Source of the DNA: Burkholderia plantarii
Lineage (GTDB): Bacteria; Pseudomonadota; Gammaproteobacteria; Burkholderiales; Burkholderiaceae
Length of the DNA: 64,000 nucleotides
Assembly (NCBI RefSeq): GCF_001411805.1
Contig: NZ_CP007212.1
Coordinates: forward strand, 806,001-870,000
Reading direction: 5' to 3'
Both the position numbers and the translations under genes were made by a program. Positions 8,554 to 19,397 of this stretch are shown here, piece after piece (position 1 is the stretch's first letter; each line of letters starts with the position of its first letter). A model generated the notes under the pieces. The model saw nothing but the letters and a program-made list of their open reading frames with translations. It had not been told where the DNA came from and searched no databases.

Positions 8554-9375
8554 ATGAGTGTTTTCCAGACGAAAGACGGTACGGAAATCTTCTACAAGGA
8601 CTGGGGCAAGGGTGTGCCGGTCGTGTTCTCGCATGGCTGGCCGCTCTGCGCGGACGCCTGGGACGCCCAGATGCTGTTCTTCGGCTATCGCGGCTATCGC
8701 GTGATCGCGCACGACCGGCGCGGCCACGGGCGCTCGGCCCAGCCGTGGAACGGCAACGACATGGACACCTATGCCGACGATCTGGCCGCGCTGCTCGACC
8801 ATCTCGACGTGAAGGGCGCGATGCTGGTGGGCCATTCCACGGGCGGCGGTGAAGTCGCGCGCTACATCGGCCGCCACGGCACCGCGCGCGTCGCGAAGGT
8901 GGCGCTGATCGGCGCGGTACCGCCGCTGATGCTGAAGACCGAGGCGAACCCGGGCGGCCTGCCGATCGACGTGTTCGACGACATCCGCGACGGCGTGGTC
9001 CGCAACCGCTCGCAGTTCTACCAGGATCTCGCCGTGCCGTTCCACAACTTCAATCGCGCCGACGCGAAGGTTTCGCAGGGCACCATCGACGCGTTCTGGG
9101 CGCAGGGGATGATGGGCTCGATCAAGGGGCAGTTCGACTGCATCCGCGAGTTCTCGGAGGTCGACTACACCGAGGACCTGAAGAAGATCGACGTGCCGAC
9201 GCTCGTGCTGCACGGCGACGACGACCAGATCGTGCCGATCGATGCCTCGGCGCGCCGCACCGTCGATATCGTGCCGCACGCGACGCTGAAGGTTTATCCG
9301 GGCGGCTCGCACGGCATCGCGATCGTCGATGCCGAGCAGGTCAATCAGGATCTGCTGGCGTTTTTCCAGGGTTGA
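8554..9375 (+). CDS. Alpha/beta hydrolase, non-heme chloroperoxidase/arylesterase type
   Basis: This 273-residue alpha/beta hydrolase is of the cofactor-free haloperoxidase/esterase group. The oxyanion region FSHGWPL is at about 28-34. The nucleophile Ser is about residue 95, in GHSTGGG. The acid Asp lies in [10 protein letters not shown] and the catalytic His in GGSHGI near the C-terminus. Members hydrolyse esters and can form peracids in vitro; the physiological substrate is unknown. CAGGAG precedes the ATG at 8554. A GTG directly upstream (8551) is a less likely start. It stands alone, with no clear operon partner. Confidence 0.88.
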   Translation: MSVFQTKDGTEIFYKDWGKGVPVVFSHGWPLCADAWDAQMLFFGYRGYRVIAHDRRGHGRSAQPWNGNDMDTYADDLAALLDHLDVKGAMLVGHSTGGGEVARYIGRHGTARVAKVALIGAVPPLMLKTEANPGGLPIDVFDDIRDGVVRNRSQFYQDLAVPFHNFNRADAKVSQGTIDAFWAQGMMGSIKGQFDCIREFSEVDYTEDLKKIDVPTLVLHGDDDQIVPIDASARRTVDIVPHATLKVYPGGSHGIAIVDAEQVNQDLLAFFQG

Positions 9376-9972
9376 GTTTGCGGCACGGCGGGCGCGCTGC
9401 CGGCTTGCCGGCGTGCGCGGCGCCGGTTGGCGGGGCCGCGGCGCGCGCGGGTGGCGTCGGTCGCGGCGGCACGGCTGCCTCGATTCGTGCCACGCCTGTT
9501 CGCGGTCGCCGGCCGGTAGATAGGCCGGCCGGAATCCGTTTCGGCCGTTTCACGATGTGACCCTGCGCGCCGTGAGCGAGACAGCGGCTCCGCGACGCGT
9601 CCACCTCTCGCTCCGGCCGATCCGCGTGATCCCGCTGCGGCTTGCACGTCGGGTCGAGCCGATCCGGCTGGACGACCCGCACGCGTCCCCGTCGTACTCC
9701 GAATCATCCAGTCTGCCATCCCGACACCGGCGCCATCTTGTCTCGGCCCATCGCACCCCCTTCCTCGACAACGACAATGCACGTCGAAAATTCCCGCGCG
9801 GAATGACGAGACGCTGATCTGCTTCGGCGAGTTGCCACCGGGCCACCGTAGCATGGCTGGGTTGCCGGTTCACACGGCCGCCGATGGCCGGCAACTCGTC
9901 AATCGGGTCGGAGGGCAAACAGGATGTGTCCGCAACCAGTATTTGAATCCAGTCAGCTTCACCGGATCGCGC
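9376..9972. other. Long intergenic region upstream of the AraC regulator
   Basis: This is 597 bp with no gene I can support. Open frames on both strands read as Arg/Pro/Ser-rich shadow peptides. The frame of the AraC gene is open upstream to 9832, so a longer N-terminus is formally possible. No promoter stands out. Confidence 0.35.
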
Positions 9973-10812
9973 ATGCCGGACCTTGAGCGCGTGGTCGACG
10001 TCCCGGTGCGTCGAAGCCGGTTCGATCCGGACACGCACGACGGCCCCGTCGTCGCGGTGCGGCCGGACCTGAAGCAGATCCAGGCTGCGCCGCAGCCGCA
10101 TTTCCATCGCAAGGGTCAGCTCGTCGTCACGCGCCGCGGCTCGGTGACGTGCCAGGTCGAGAGCGGCATCTGGCTGGTGCCGCCGAATTTCGGCGTGTGG
10201 ATTCCGCGCGGCATGCTGCACAGCAGCCGTGTCTCGTCGGGCGGCGAAGTGCTGATGCTGTTCCTCGAGCCCGATGTCGCCGCGATGCCCGACACCTGCT
10301 GCACGCTGACGCTCAGCGCGCTGGTGCTGGAGCTGATCTGCCATCTCGCGAAGCAGTCCCAGCACTACGCCAGCGACAGCCCGACCGGAAGGCTCGCGGT
10401 GGTGCTGGTCGAGCAACTGGCGACGATGCCGGTGGAGTATCTGCATGTGCCGATCTCGTCGAATCCTCGCCTGCGCAGGATCGCCACCGAACTCGCGGCG
10501 GACCCGGCGAACCGGCGCACCGCGGCGCAGTGGGCGGCGCGCGTCGCGCTGAGCGAACGCAGCCTGTCCCGGCTGGTGATCGCCGAGACCGGCATGACGT
10601 TCGGCCGCTGGCGCCGCCAGTTGAGGCTGATCGTGGCGCTGCAGAAGCTGTCCGTGGGTACCCCGGTCCAGCGCGTCTCGGAAGACCTCGGCTACGAATC
10701 GGTCAACGCGTTCATTGCGATGTTCAAGAGCGTGTTTGGCCGTACGCCCGGCCACTTCTTCCGGCGCGAACGATGCGACGGCCGGATCGACGGGCGCTCG
10801 ACCGACGATTGA
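9973..10812 (+). CDS. AraC-family transcriptional regulator with cupin-like sensor domain
   Basis: From the ATG at 9973 the protein has 279 residues. The N-terminal half is a cupin-like ligand domain (PHFHRKGQLVVTRRGSVTC ... FGVWIPRGMLHSS). The C-terminal half carries two helix-turn-helix motifs, AARVALSERSLSRLVIAETGM and VQRVSEDLGYESVNAFIAMF, and ends in the FGRTPGHFFRR signature. This is the form of AraC regulators that control efflux or catabolic genes. Its usual divergent transporter partner is absent, so the target is unknown. The start was chosen because homology begins there. An in-frame ATG at 9832 would add 47 unconserved-looking residues, and neither start has a strong Shine-Dalgarno. 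Confidence 0.82.
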   Translation: MPDLERVVDVPVRRSRFDPDTHDGPVVAVRPDLKQIQAAPQPHFHRKGQLVVTRRGSVTCQVESGIWLVPPNFGVWIPRGMLHSSRVSSGGEVLMLFLEPDVAAMPDTCCTLTLSALVLELICHLAKQSQHYASDSPTGRLAVVLVEQLATMPVEYLHVPISSNPRLRRIATELAADPANRRTAAQWAARVALSERSLSRLVIAETGMTFGRWRRQLRLIVALQKLSVGTPVQRVSEDLGYESVNAFIAMFKSVFGRTPGHFFRRERCDGRIDGRSTDD

Positions 10813-11092
10813 CGGACGCTCGACGAGCGGCCGACAGGGCGGTGGCGATAGCGCGGCGCTTCGTGCGCGAGACGCATCACGGGTGCCTTCATGTGCGACC
10901 TGAAAACACCAGGCAGCGTGCCGATCGCGAGATGATCGGCGCGCTGCCCGGCACGCCCGCACCGTGCCGGTGCCGGCTAACGTGTCGCTCGATGAGCGAG
11001 GGCGGCGGGCCGGTTCGCCTGACCGGTGGCGTGACCCCGCCGTGCCGGCGCGCGGCCCGGAAGCCGCGCGCGTTGGGGAGGGACGGCGAGGC

Positions 11093-12202
11093 TCAGGCGA
11101 CGCGCAGCACGTTGAGTCCGAGCTGGTCGGCGATCCAGGCGATCGCCTTCTGGGCCCGCACGCTGTTGCCATAGGTATCGAGCGGCGGCGAGAACGCCGC
11201 GATCGCGAGCCGGCCCGGCGCCACCGCCACGATGCCGCCGCCCACGCCGCTCTTGGCCGGCAGGCCGACGTCGTAGAGCCAGTCGCCGCTGGTGTCGTAC
11301 ATGCCTTCCATCGCCATTTCGGCCAGCAGCTTCGGCACGTCGCGGCCGTCCAGCAGGCGCGTGCCCGACACCGGGTGGACGCCGTTGTTCGCCAGCACGC
11401 CGCCCATCATCGCCAGGTCGCGCGCGGTTAGGTTGACGGAGCAGGCCCTGGTGTAGACGTCGCAGGCCTCGATCGGATCGGAATACATGTAGCCGGCGCT
11501 CTGCAGCAGGTAGGCGATCGCGCGGTTGTGCTGATTCGTTGCCGCTTCCGACTGATAGACGGCGGCGTTCAGCGACAGGTCCGCGCCCGCGAAGCGCTTC
11601 ATGTTGGCGAACACCTTGCTCCAGCGCTCGCTCGCGCTGCCGGCCGCGACGAAGCTGACCGTCGCCATCGCGCCGGCGTTCACGAGCGGGCTCAGCGGCT
11701 TGCCGCCGTGCAGTTCGAGCGCCATCACGGAGTTGAACGGCAGGCCGGTGGCGCTCGCGCCGAGCTTGTCGCGCACGCGATCGGCGCCGCGCTCCGCCAT
11801 CACGAGCGCGAGGTTGAACACCTTGGCGATCGACTCGATCGCGAACGGCGTGTTCGCGTCGCCGGCCGTCGCGACGCCGCCGTGGCGGTCCACGATCGCG
11901 ATGCCGAACAGCTGCGACGGCACGCCCGCCAGGTACGGAATGTAGTCGGCGTTCTTGCCGTCATGCTCGCCCGCGAAGCGCCGGTGCGCCTCGGTCACGA
12001 GCCGCTTCAGGTCGGCCGGGCCGGTTGGCGCGGCGCCCGGCGCGTCGGCATGCGCGCCGGCCGGCAGCGCGGCGAGCGGCAGCGCCGCGGCCGCGGCGAG
12101 GCCGGCGCCCGACCGGATGAACCGGCGGCGCGGCAGGGTGGCCTGCGCGGCGCTCCGGGGCTGAGTTTGAGGTTGCGATTGAAGCTGCGATTGATTCGTC
12201 AT
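11093..12202 (-). CDS. glsA: Glutaminase with a twin-arginine signal peptide
   Basis: A 369-residue serine-dependent glutaminase that converts glutamine to glutamate and ammonia. The beta-lactamase-like fold is shown by IESIAKVF (Ser-x-x-Lys at about 124-127), followed by LVNAGAM, ATNQHNRAIAYLLQSAGY and SGVGGGI. The first 55 residues are an extra leader: PRRRFIR at about 24-30 fits the Tat consensus (R-R-x-F-x-K/R), followed by an Ala/Leu helix ending AHADA. Export to the periplasm is therefore likely, whereas most GlsA enzymes are cytoplasmic. It lies downstream of the exchanger at 12526 and gadB on the same strand, so it may supply glutamate to that system. The 323-bp gap to the exchanger leaves room for a separate promoter. 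Confidence 0.88.
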   Translation of the reverse strand: MTNQSQLQSQPQTQPRSAAQATLPRRRFIRSGAGLAAAAALPLAALPAGAHADAPGAAPTGPADLKRLVTEAHRRFAGEHDGKNADYIPYLAGVPSQLFGIAIVDRHGGVATAGDANTPFAIESIAKVFNLALVMAERGADRVRDKLGASATGLPFNSVMALELHGGKPLSPLVNAGAMATVSFVAAGSASERWSKVFANMKRFAGADLSLNAAVYQSEAATNQHNRAIAYLLQSAGYMYSDPIEACDVYTRACSVNLTARDLAMMGGVLANNGVHPVSGTRLLDGRDVPKLLAEMAMEGMYDTSGDWLYDVGLPAKSGVGGGIVAVAPGRLAIAAFSPPLDTYGNSVRAQKAIAWIADQLGLNVLRVA

Positions 12203-12525
12203 GTCTGCTGCAGGAACGCGTCCCGAACCTCGCCGCCTTCACGCGCCCGTCGACGGGCGGCGCGCGGGGGCGGCGCGTTCTTTCGGCGTTCATCCTGTGG
12301 AGGGTCCATCATCCGCAGCGCGTGGATCGCGAGGTGTCGCGTCACGCCGCTGCAGTCCATCCGGTCCGTCCGGCCGTGGCCGGACGGCCGGTTCCGCCCG
12401 GCCCGGGGGCGGCCGGACGCGATCGCGCGTTGCCGGCCGGCGGTGGCGTTTCGCTTACGCCGCGATCAAGCCGCGATCACGCATCGCCACGCGCCTGAAC
12501 ACGGTGCCGGGCCGGCCCCGCTCCG
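12203..12525. other. Intergenic region between the exchanger and glutaminase genes
   Basis: A 323-bp spacer between two minus-strand genes, very GC-rich. Shadow frames only. I see neither a T-tailed hairpin nor a clear promoter, so whether glsA is co-transcribed cannot be decided from sequence. Confidence 0.3.
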
Positions 12526-14226
12526 CTAGCGCGCGAGCACCATCGCGAAGTAGCCGAACACCGTGAGCAGCACGCCGGACACCGCGTAGCCGACCGGGAA
12601 GCCGATCCACGGCACGGTGCTGCTGATTTCCTTGGCGGCCTCGCGCGCCGGGCCGGAGTGGCTGCGCGCACCGGCCACGCCGCCCATCAGCACCGCCGGA
12701 TTGATCCGGAACAGGTGCAGGCCGATGGCCCAGACGATGAACGGCGGGACCGTGCAGGCGACGAAGCCGAGCAGGAAGATCTTCAGCGCGGTGCCGCCGG
12801 TGAGCTGCGAGAGCAGGCTCGCGCCGGCGTTCACGCCGACGATCGCGACGAAGAAGATCAGCCCCATGTCCTCGAGGATGTTGCGCGCGGCGTTCGGCGT
12901 GTTGCCGAAGAAGCGCACGCGCGAGACCAGCGACGACACGATGATCCCCGACACGAGCAGCCCGCCCGCGTTGCCGAGCCCGACCGAGGCGCCGAACGCG
13001 GGGATCTGGATCAGGCCGATCAGGAAGCCGAGGATCATGCCGAGCGACAGCGTGAGCAGGTCGGTGGCGGTGTTGTGGTGCGCGAGGATGCCGAGCATCT
13101 CGCCGCTTTTCGCCACCGCGTCGCGCAGGCCCACCATCTGCAGCACGTCGAAGCGCTTCAACTGCGTATCGGGCCCGACCGGCATTGACTTGCCGCCGCG
13201 GATGATGTTCGTCAGCTGCACCTGGCCCGCCACCGCCGTATCGGCGAAATTGCGCAGCGTGTGTTCGCCGGCGCCCTTGCTCGTGACCACCACTTCGGCT
13301 TCGTCGAGCGGCACGCTGAGCACCTGCGCGTCCGGCACCTCGGGGCCGATCAGGCCCATGTGGCTGGTCAGGTCGGCGAGCCGGCCGCCGAGCGCGATCA
13401 CGTCGCCGGCATTCAGCGTCAGGTCGGCGCCGGCGCCGAGCAGCGCGTTGCCGCGCTCGACGTTGACGATCTGGTATTCGCCGAAGCGGCGGCGGAAATC
13501 GGCGATCGTCAGGCCGTGCAGCTTGTCGTTGACGAGCCGGTAGGCGCGGATGCCGAACGGCCGGAAGCCGTACAGCTCGGCGTCGTCCACGTTCGGCACG
13601 CCGTGGACGATTTCGTACTCCTTCGCGGCCTTGCGCGCGTCCACGCCCCACCAGCGCGGCAGGTACTTGCAGATCAGGATGATGCCGACGGTGCCCCAGA
13701 TATACGAGATCCCGTAGGACAGCGCGATCATCGCCGTCGCGCCGGCCTGGGTGGTGCCGGGCGGCAGCGGCACCACGCCCGAGGTGATCGCGGTTTCCGC
13801 GGAGCCGATCGCGGCCGACATGGTCTGCGAACCGGCCAGGATGCCGCCAGCGGCGCCCACCGGCAGATGCAGCCAGCGAGAGCCCGCCACGATGATGCCG
13901 AGCCCGAGCACCGACGACAGGATCGCCAGGACGATGAATTTCGGCCCGTCGTCCTTGAGGCTGTTGATGAACGACGGCCCGACGCGCAGCCCCACCCCGT
14001 ACATGAACAGGTAATAGAACAGGCTCTTGGTGAAATCGTCGAGATGCAGCATCACGCCGTAATGCGAGGCCAGGGTGGCGACGCCGCAGCCGACGATGAT
14101 CGAGGCCGCCACGGCGCCGAGCGCATAGCCTTTGATCGACCAGTGCCCGACCCATACCGCGATGGCGACCACGAAGAACAGCAAAATATAAGGATTGCCG
14201 TTCAGGAAGGTAAAGAAGTGAACCAT
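12526..14226 (-). CDS. aspT: AspT-family amino-acid exchanger (AAE transporter)
   Basis: A 566-residue inner-membrane protein of the aspartate:alanine exchanger family. It has two hydrophobic blocks of about five helices each (about 1-175 and 395-566), including GILAGSQTMSAAIGSAETAI and a Gly-rich SLGMILGFLIGLIQIPAFG stretch. They flank a soluble centre with two TrkA-C (RCK-C) domains (about 205-385). AspT proteins exchange an amino acid for its decarboxylation product and so consume a proton per cycle. The partner here is gadB, 134 bp upstream on the same strand, so glutamate/GABA exchange is the likely role (inference). The ATG at 14226 follows GGAGAG; longer in-frame starts lack such a signal. 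Confidence 0.85.
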   Translation of the reverse strand: MVHFFTFLNGNPYILLFFVVAIAVWVGHWSIKGYALGAVAASIIVGCGVATLASHYGVMLHLDDFTKSLFYYLFMYGVGLRVGPSFINSLKDDGPKFIVLAILSSVLGLGIIVAGSRWLHLPVGAAGGILAGSQTMSAAIGSAETAITSGVVPLPPGTTQAGATAMIALSYGISYIWGTVGIILICKYLPRWWGVDARKAAKEYEIVHGVPNVDDAELYGFRPFGIRAYRLVNDKLHGLTIADFRRRFGEYQIVNVERGNALLGAGADLTLNAGDVIALGGRLADLTSHMGLIGPEVPDAQVLSVPLDEAEVVVTSKGAGEHTLRNFADTAVAGQVQLTNIIRGGKSMPVGPDTQLKRFDVLQMVGLRDAVAKSGEMLGILAHHNTATDLLTLSLGMILGFLIGLIQIPAFGASVGLGNAGGLLVSGIIVSSLVSRVRFFGNTPNAARNILEDMGLIFFVAIVGVNAGASLLSQLTGGTALKIFLLGFVACTVPPFIVWAIGLHLFRINPAVLMGGVAGARSHSGPAREAAKEISSTVPWIGFPVGYAVSGVLLTVFGYFAMVLAR

Positions 14227-14360
14227 TTTCGCTCTCCACTGCGATCCGGATAGCGCGACGCCCGGTTGACGGCGGGATTGACCTGCAAAAGGGAATGCGC
14301 CGATCGGCGCGCAATCACGGGCGTCGCAATGCGATATCACGTCAACGCGATGACGTCGTT

Positions 14361-15704
14361 TCAGTTGCCTTGAAGATATTCAATGGCTTTATGCAGGTCA
14401 TCGAGCAGGATCTTGATCAGGTCGCGGCTGATGCCGTGGCGTATCAGGACGCGTTGCACGATCACGTCCTGGCGGTTGGCCGGCAGCGGATAGGAGGCGA
14501 TCTGCCAGCCGCGCATGCGCATGCGGTCGGAGAGGTCGTAGAGCGTGAAGCGATGGTCGATGCCGTCCTTCAGGCGATAGCAGACGGCCGGCAGGCCGCC
14601 GCGGCCGTCGTAGACGAGTTCGAGCGGTCCGAGCCTGGCCACTTCGGCGGCCAGCCACTGGGCCGTGTCGCTGCAGGCCTGCTGGATGCCCGTGTAGCCT
14701 TCCCGGCCGAGCCGCAGGAAGTTGTAGTACTGCGCGATGATTTCGCCGCCCGGACGGCTGAAGTTCAGCGCGAAGGTCGCCATGTTGCCGCCGAGGTAAT
14801 CGACGTAGAAGATCAGGTCTTCCGGCAGTTCCTGCTTCGAGCGCCAGACGGCCCAGCCCACCCCGAGCGGCGCCAGGCCGTACTTGTGCCCGGACGCGTT
14901 GATCGACTTGACGCGCTCGATCGAGAAGTCCCATTCGAGGTCGGGCTGGATGAACGGGGCGACGAAGCCGCCGCTGGCCGCGTCGACGTGGATCGGGATG
15001 TCGAGCCCGAGTTCGCGCTGCATCGCGTCGAGCTCGGCGGCGAGCGCCGCGACCGGCTCGTAGATGCCGGTGAAGGTAACGCCGAGCGTCGCGACCACGC
15101 CGATGGTGTTCTCGTCGCACAGCTCGCGCAGGTCGGCCGGCGTGATGCCGAGGCCGTCGCCGTGCAGTGGCGCCTCGCGGATCTCGACGTCGAAGTAGCG
15201 CGCGAACTTCTTCCAGCAGATCTGCACCGGGCCGCACACGAAATTGGGCCTGGCCGTCGAAAGCCCGGCCGCCTCGCGGCGCTGTTTCCATTTCCATTTC
15301 AGCGCGAGGCCGCCCAGCATGCAGGCTTCGCTCGAGCCGGTGGTGGAGCAGCCGATCGTGCCGAGCGGATCGGGCGCGTGCCACAGGTCGGCGATCATCG
15401 TGACGCAGCGGTTCTCGATCTCGGCCGTTTGCGGATACTCGTCCTTGTCGATCATGTTCTTGTCGATGGCATCGGTCATCAACTGCTGCACTTCCGGCTC
15501 GACCCAGGTGGTGCAGAACGTCGCCAGGTTCTGTTGCGAGTTGCCGTCGAGCAGCAACTCGTCGTGGATCAGGTTGTAGGCCACCGCCGGGGCCGTCGAA
15601 GTGTCAGGAATCCGAAGCGTCGGCAGCGGATGCTGCGACACGTGCGCCGAATAAATGCCGCCTAGTTCGCCATTGATCTCTCGCTCGGGTAATTCGATTT
15701 TCAT
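14361..15704 (-). CDS. gadB: Glutamate decarboxylase
   Basis: A 447-residue PLP enzyme that decarboxylates glutamate to GABA and consumes an intracellular proton. The PLP-binding Lys is about residue 274, in [22 protein letters not shown] supplies the cofactor Asp. The N-terminus has the PLP-phosphate-binding [15 protein letters not shown]. The C-terminal segment ends in [11 protein letters not shown] rather than the E. coli KHTFKH-type tail that closes the active site at neutral pH. Start: ATG at 15704, preceded by AAAGGA. It heads a likely unit with aspT. The usual partner GadC, an APC-family antiporter, is not present. Confidence 0.92.
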   Translation of the reverse strand: MKIELPEREINGELGGIYSAHVSQHPLPTLRIPDTSTAPAVAYNLIHDELLLDGNSQQNLATFCTTWVEPEVQQLMTDAIDKNMIDKDEYPQTAEIENRCVTMIADLWHAPDPLGTIGCSTTGSSEACMLGGLALKWKWKQRREAAGLSTARPNFVCGPVQICWKKFARYFDVEIREAPLHGDGLGITPADLRELCDENTIGVVATLGVTFTGIYEPVAALAAELDAMQRELGLDIPIHVDAASGGFVAPFIQPDLEWDFSIERVKSINASGHKYGLAPLGVGWAVWRSKQELPEDLIFYVDYLGGNMATFALNFSRPGGEIIAQYYNFLRLGREGYTGIQQACSDTAQWLAAEVARLGPLELVYDGRGGLPAVCYRLKDGIDHRFTLYDLSDRMRMRGWQIASYPLPANRQDVIVQRVLIRHGISRDLIKILLDDLHKAIEYLQGN

Positions 15705-16260
15705 ATCGGGGTCCTTTGAAGGTGCGATGCGGGTGTCGTCCGGGCGACGGTGAATCGGCATCCTCGACCGCGTGGAGCCGGCAAACGCTCGTGATTCGCG
15801 TTCGTGATCGGGAATTGCCGATCCGGAATCGTCATTGGATGATTTTTTCCGCAGACGAAATGGCTGAAACCGGAATGGATATCCCTGGAATTGGCCATCC
15901 CCGTGCGGCCCTTGACGCAGCTCAATCGAAAAAGGGACCGATCGAGGCGGGCAGCGGTTTGGAAAATGTCGGAGCGGTGCGGCCGGACAGGCGGCGCGGT
16001 GGCGCAGGTGGCGAGGGCATGGGAGGGCCGGCACGGCGCGGCGAAAGCGAAGCCGGCGCGCGGGAAACCGGGCCGCCGGCTTGCCGGGCCGGCGATGGAA
16101 CTTGTCACGCCCCGGGCGACTCGAACGGCGCTCCCGGGCCAGCCGGCACGCTTCCGGGCCGGCAGGGGGCAGGTAAACCCTGACGGGCAGCCGCGTTCCG
16201 GCCGTCGGGGGCCTGCGGCGGGGGGCGGGCGGGGCACGCGAAAAAACCGTGCTGGCTCGT
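15705..16260. other. Divergent intergenic region between gadB and groESL
   Basis: This is 556 bp upstream of the groE promoter and of gadB. The gadB-proximal 180 bp (about 15705-15890) is less GC-rich (for example TGGATGATTTTTTCC) and probably carries the gadB promoter. The rest is very GC-rich, and its long open frames look like shadows. Confidence 0.35.
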
Positions 16261-16262
16261 CC

Positions 16263-16291
16263 TTGAATTTGTCAAACCGCGTCCATATAAT
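16263..16291 (+). promoter_or_regulatory. groESL promoter, consensus sigma-70 with overlapping heat-shock elements
   Basis: TTGAAT (16263-16268), a 17-bp spacer and a perfect TATAAT (16286-16291) form a near-consensus vegetative promoter. The same bases read as CTTGAA and CCATATAA, resembling the -35 and -10 of a sigma-32 heat-shock promoter. The CIRCE operator begins at the last base of the -10. Confidence 0.88.
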
Positions 16292-16317
16292 TAGCACTCG
16301 CTGCACGAGAGTGCTAA
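16291..16317 (+). promoter_or_regulatory. CIRCE operator (HrcA binding site)
   Basis: TTAGCACTC, nine bases, then GAGTGCTAA: a perfect match to the CIRCE inverted repeat bound by the HrcA repressor. It overlaps the transcription start of groESL, so HrcA binding should block initiation until heat or misfolded protein titrates GroEL. Confidence 0.96.
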
Positions 16318-16388
16318 CAATTCGCCGCCGGCGATCGCCAGGCGGCATCCCTTAGTGTTCTTCAGTCTCATTCAAGAGAGGAGTGAAA

Positions 16389-16682
16389 ATGAACCTTCGT
16401 CCTTTGCACGATCGCGTGATCGTCAAGCGCCTGGATCAGGAAACCAAGACGGCCTCGGGCATCGTGATCCCCGAAGCGGCAGCGGAAAAGCCGGATCAAG
16501 GCGAAGTGCTGGCGATCGGCCCGGGCAAGCGTGACGACAAGGGCGCTCCGATTGCGCTCGACGTCAAGGTTGGCGACCGTGTCCTGTTCGGCAAGTACGC
16601 TGGCCAATCCGTCAAGGTCGACGGCCAGGAACTGCTCGTGATGCGCGAAGAAGACATCATGGCCGTGGTCAACGCGAACTAA
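16389..16682 (+). CDS. groES: Co-chaperonin GroES
   Basis: The 97-residue GroES caps the GroEL folding chamber as a heptameric ring. It begins [14 protein letters not shown] and has the mobile-loop region around residues 17-32 ([16 protein letters not shown]), ending in [11 protein letters not shown]. Length is exactly that of the family. The ATG at 16389 follows GAGAGGAG. A GTG two codons upstream is in frame but less suitable. It is 45 bp before groEL and co-transcribed from the CIRCE-controlled promoter. Confidence 0.97.
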   Translation: MNLRPLHDRVIVKRLDQETKTASGIVIPEAAAEKPDQGEVLAIGPGKRDDKGAPIALDVKVGDRVLFGKYAGQSVKVDGQELLVMREEDIMAVVNAN

Positions 16683-16724
16683 GCGTTCCCGCCGGTATCC
16701 ATTCCCAAGAATTCAAGGAGTTAG

Positions 16725-18368
<1,644 letters not shown>

Positions 18369-18426
18369 TCGACTTCGGTCGATTGCATCGACGGGCGCGC
18401 AGCGATGCGCGTCCCGTCTGCCAAAC

Positions 18427-18456
18427 AAAAAACCCGCAAGTGATTGCGGGTTTTTT
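18427..18456 (+). terminator. Rho-independent terminator of the groESL operon
   Basis: AACCCGCAA / TTGCGGGTT pair around a short GTGA loop, preceded by A's and followed by T's, about 60 bp after the groEL stop. The A and T runs make it usable from both sides. Confidence 0.92.
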
Positions 18457-18533
18457 GTCGTTTACGGCTCGGGTCGCGGCGCCGTCGCGCGTGGTCGGGC
18501 TTGTCTCGCCCGGCCCCGTTCAGCGGCGCGTCG

Positions 18534-19397
18534 TCAGTGGCGCGACGCGCCGAACGGCGGCGTGGCCGGGGCGGCGGGGGCGGCCGGCGCGTCCTCGTTG
18601 CTGCGCGCCCAGAAGAAGCGATCGGGCACCCAGGCGCCCATGCCGGGCCGAAACGCGTCGCGCGCGGCCTGGTAGAGATATTCCTGCGCCTCGCGCACGG
18701 CCTCGGGCGGTTCCTGGCCGTTCGCGAGCAGCGCCGCGATCGCGGTGCCGAGCGTGTCGGTCACGCCCATCAACCGATGCGGCGTGCGCTCCCACAGGTC
18801 CTGGCGGATCTGCCCCTCTTCGCCGTACAGCGTGTTGACGAGCCGGTGCGTGCCGGTCTCGGTCGCCAGGATGTATTCGCACCCCTGCGACAGCAGATGC
18901 GCGATCGCGGCATCGAGGTTCGGGGCCTCCGCGTCGCCGTCGGGCTGCGCGAGCGCGATCAGCGTGGCATGGTCGGCCACCAGCAGCGTGGTCTGCGGCG
19001 CAAGCAGGTCCGCGATCGATTCGCGCAGATCGTCGGCGGCCAGCACGTGTTCGTCGTCGAGCGTGAAGTCAGGCGCGAGCACGAGCGGCACGCCGTCGTA
19101 GTCGGCCACCACCTCGGCGATCGCGCTGACCACTTCGGCACGCGCGGTCGCGCCGATCTTGAAGGCGGCCACGGGCATGTCCTCGAGCAGCATGCGGGCC
19201 TGCGCGACCACGGTGTCGGGATCGAGGCCGGTGACCTCGTCGCAGGACGCCGAATCGCGGACCGTGTAGCCCGTCAGCACCGACACGCCGTGGCAACCCA
19301 TGCTCGCCAGCGTCAGCAGATCCGCCTGCAGGCCGGAGCCGCCGGTGGGATCGGACAGGCCGAATGTGAGGACGATCGGGGGGGCGTTGCTGGACAT
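18534..19397 (-). CDS. thiD: ThiD-like hydroxymethylpyrimidine kinase family protein, diverged
   Basis: A 287-residue ribokinase-fold protein of the ThiD group, whose classical members phosphorylate HMP and HMP-P for thiamine synthesis. The N-terminal GLSDPTGGSGLQADLLTLASMG is clearly ThiD. Three hallmarks are altered. The usual VDPVM-type segment reads LAPDF. The TPN-type segment reads VAD. The C-terminal HGTGC anion hole with its catalytic Cys reads GVTDTLGTAIAALLA. Either it is an HMP-kinase variant with changed chemistry or a relative with another substrate. The ATG at 19397 starts at the conserved N-terminus. It is divergent from rubredoxin, and no other thiamine gene is in the window. 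Confidence 0.7.
   Translation of the reverse strand: MSSNAPPIVLTFGLSDPTGGSGLQADLLTLASMGCHGVSVLTGYTVRDSASCDEVTGLDPDTVVAQARMLLEDMPVAAFKIGATARAEVVSAIAEVVADYDGVPLVLAPDFTLDDEHVLAADDLRESIADLLAPQTTLLVADHATLIALAQPDGDAEAPNLDAAIAHLLSQGCEYILATETGTHRLVNTLYGEEGQIRQDLWERTPHRLMGVTDTLGTAIAALLANGQEPPEAVREAQEYLYQAARDAFRPGMGAWVPDRFFWARSNEDAPAAPAAPATPPFGASRH

Noticed and set aside
15716-16355. Overlapping plus-strand open frames before groES
   Set aside because: Low-complexity Arg/Gly/Pro readings; they run into the groE promoter and CIRCE, and have no ribosome binding site.
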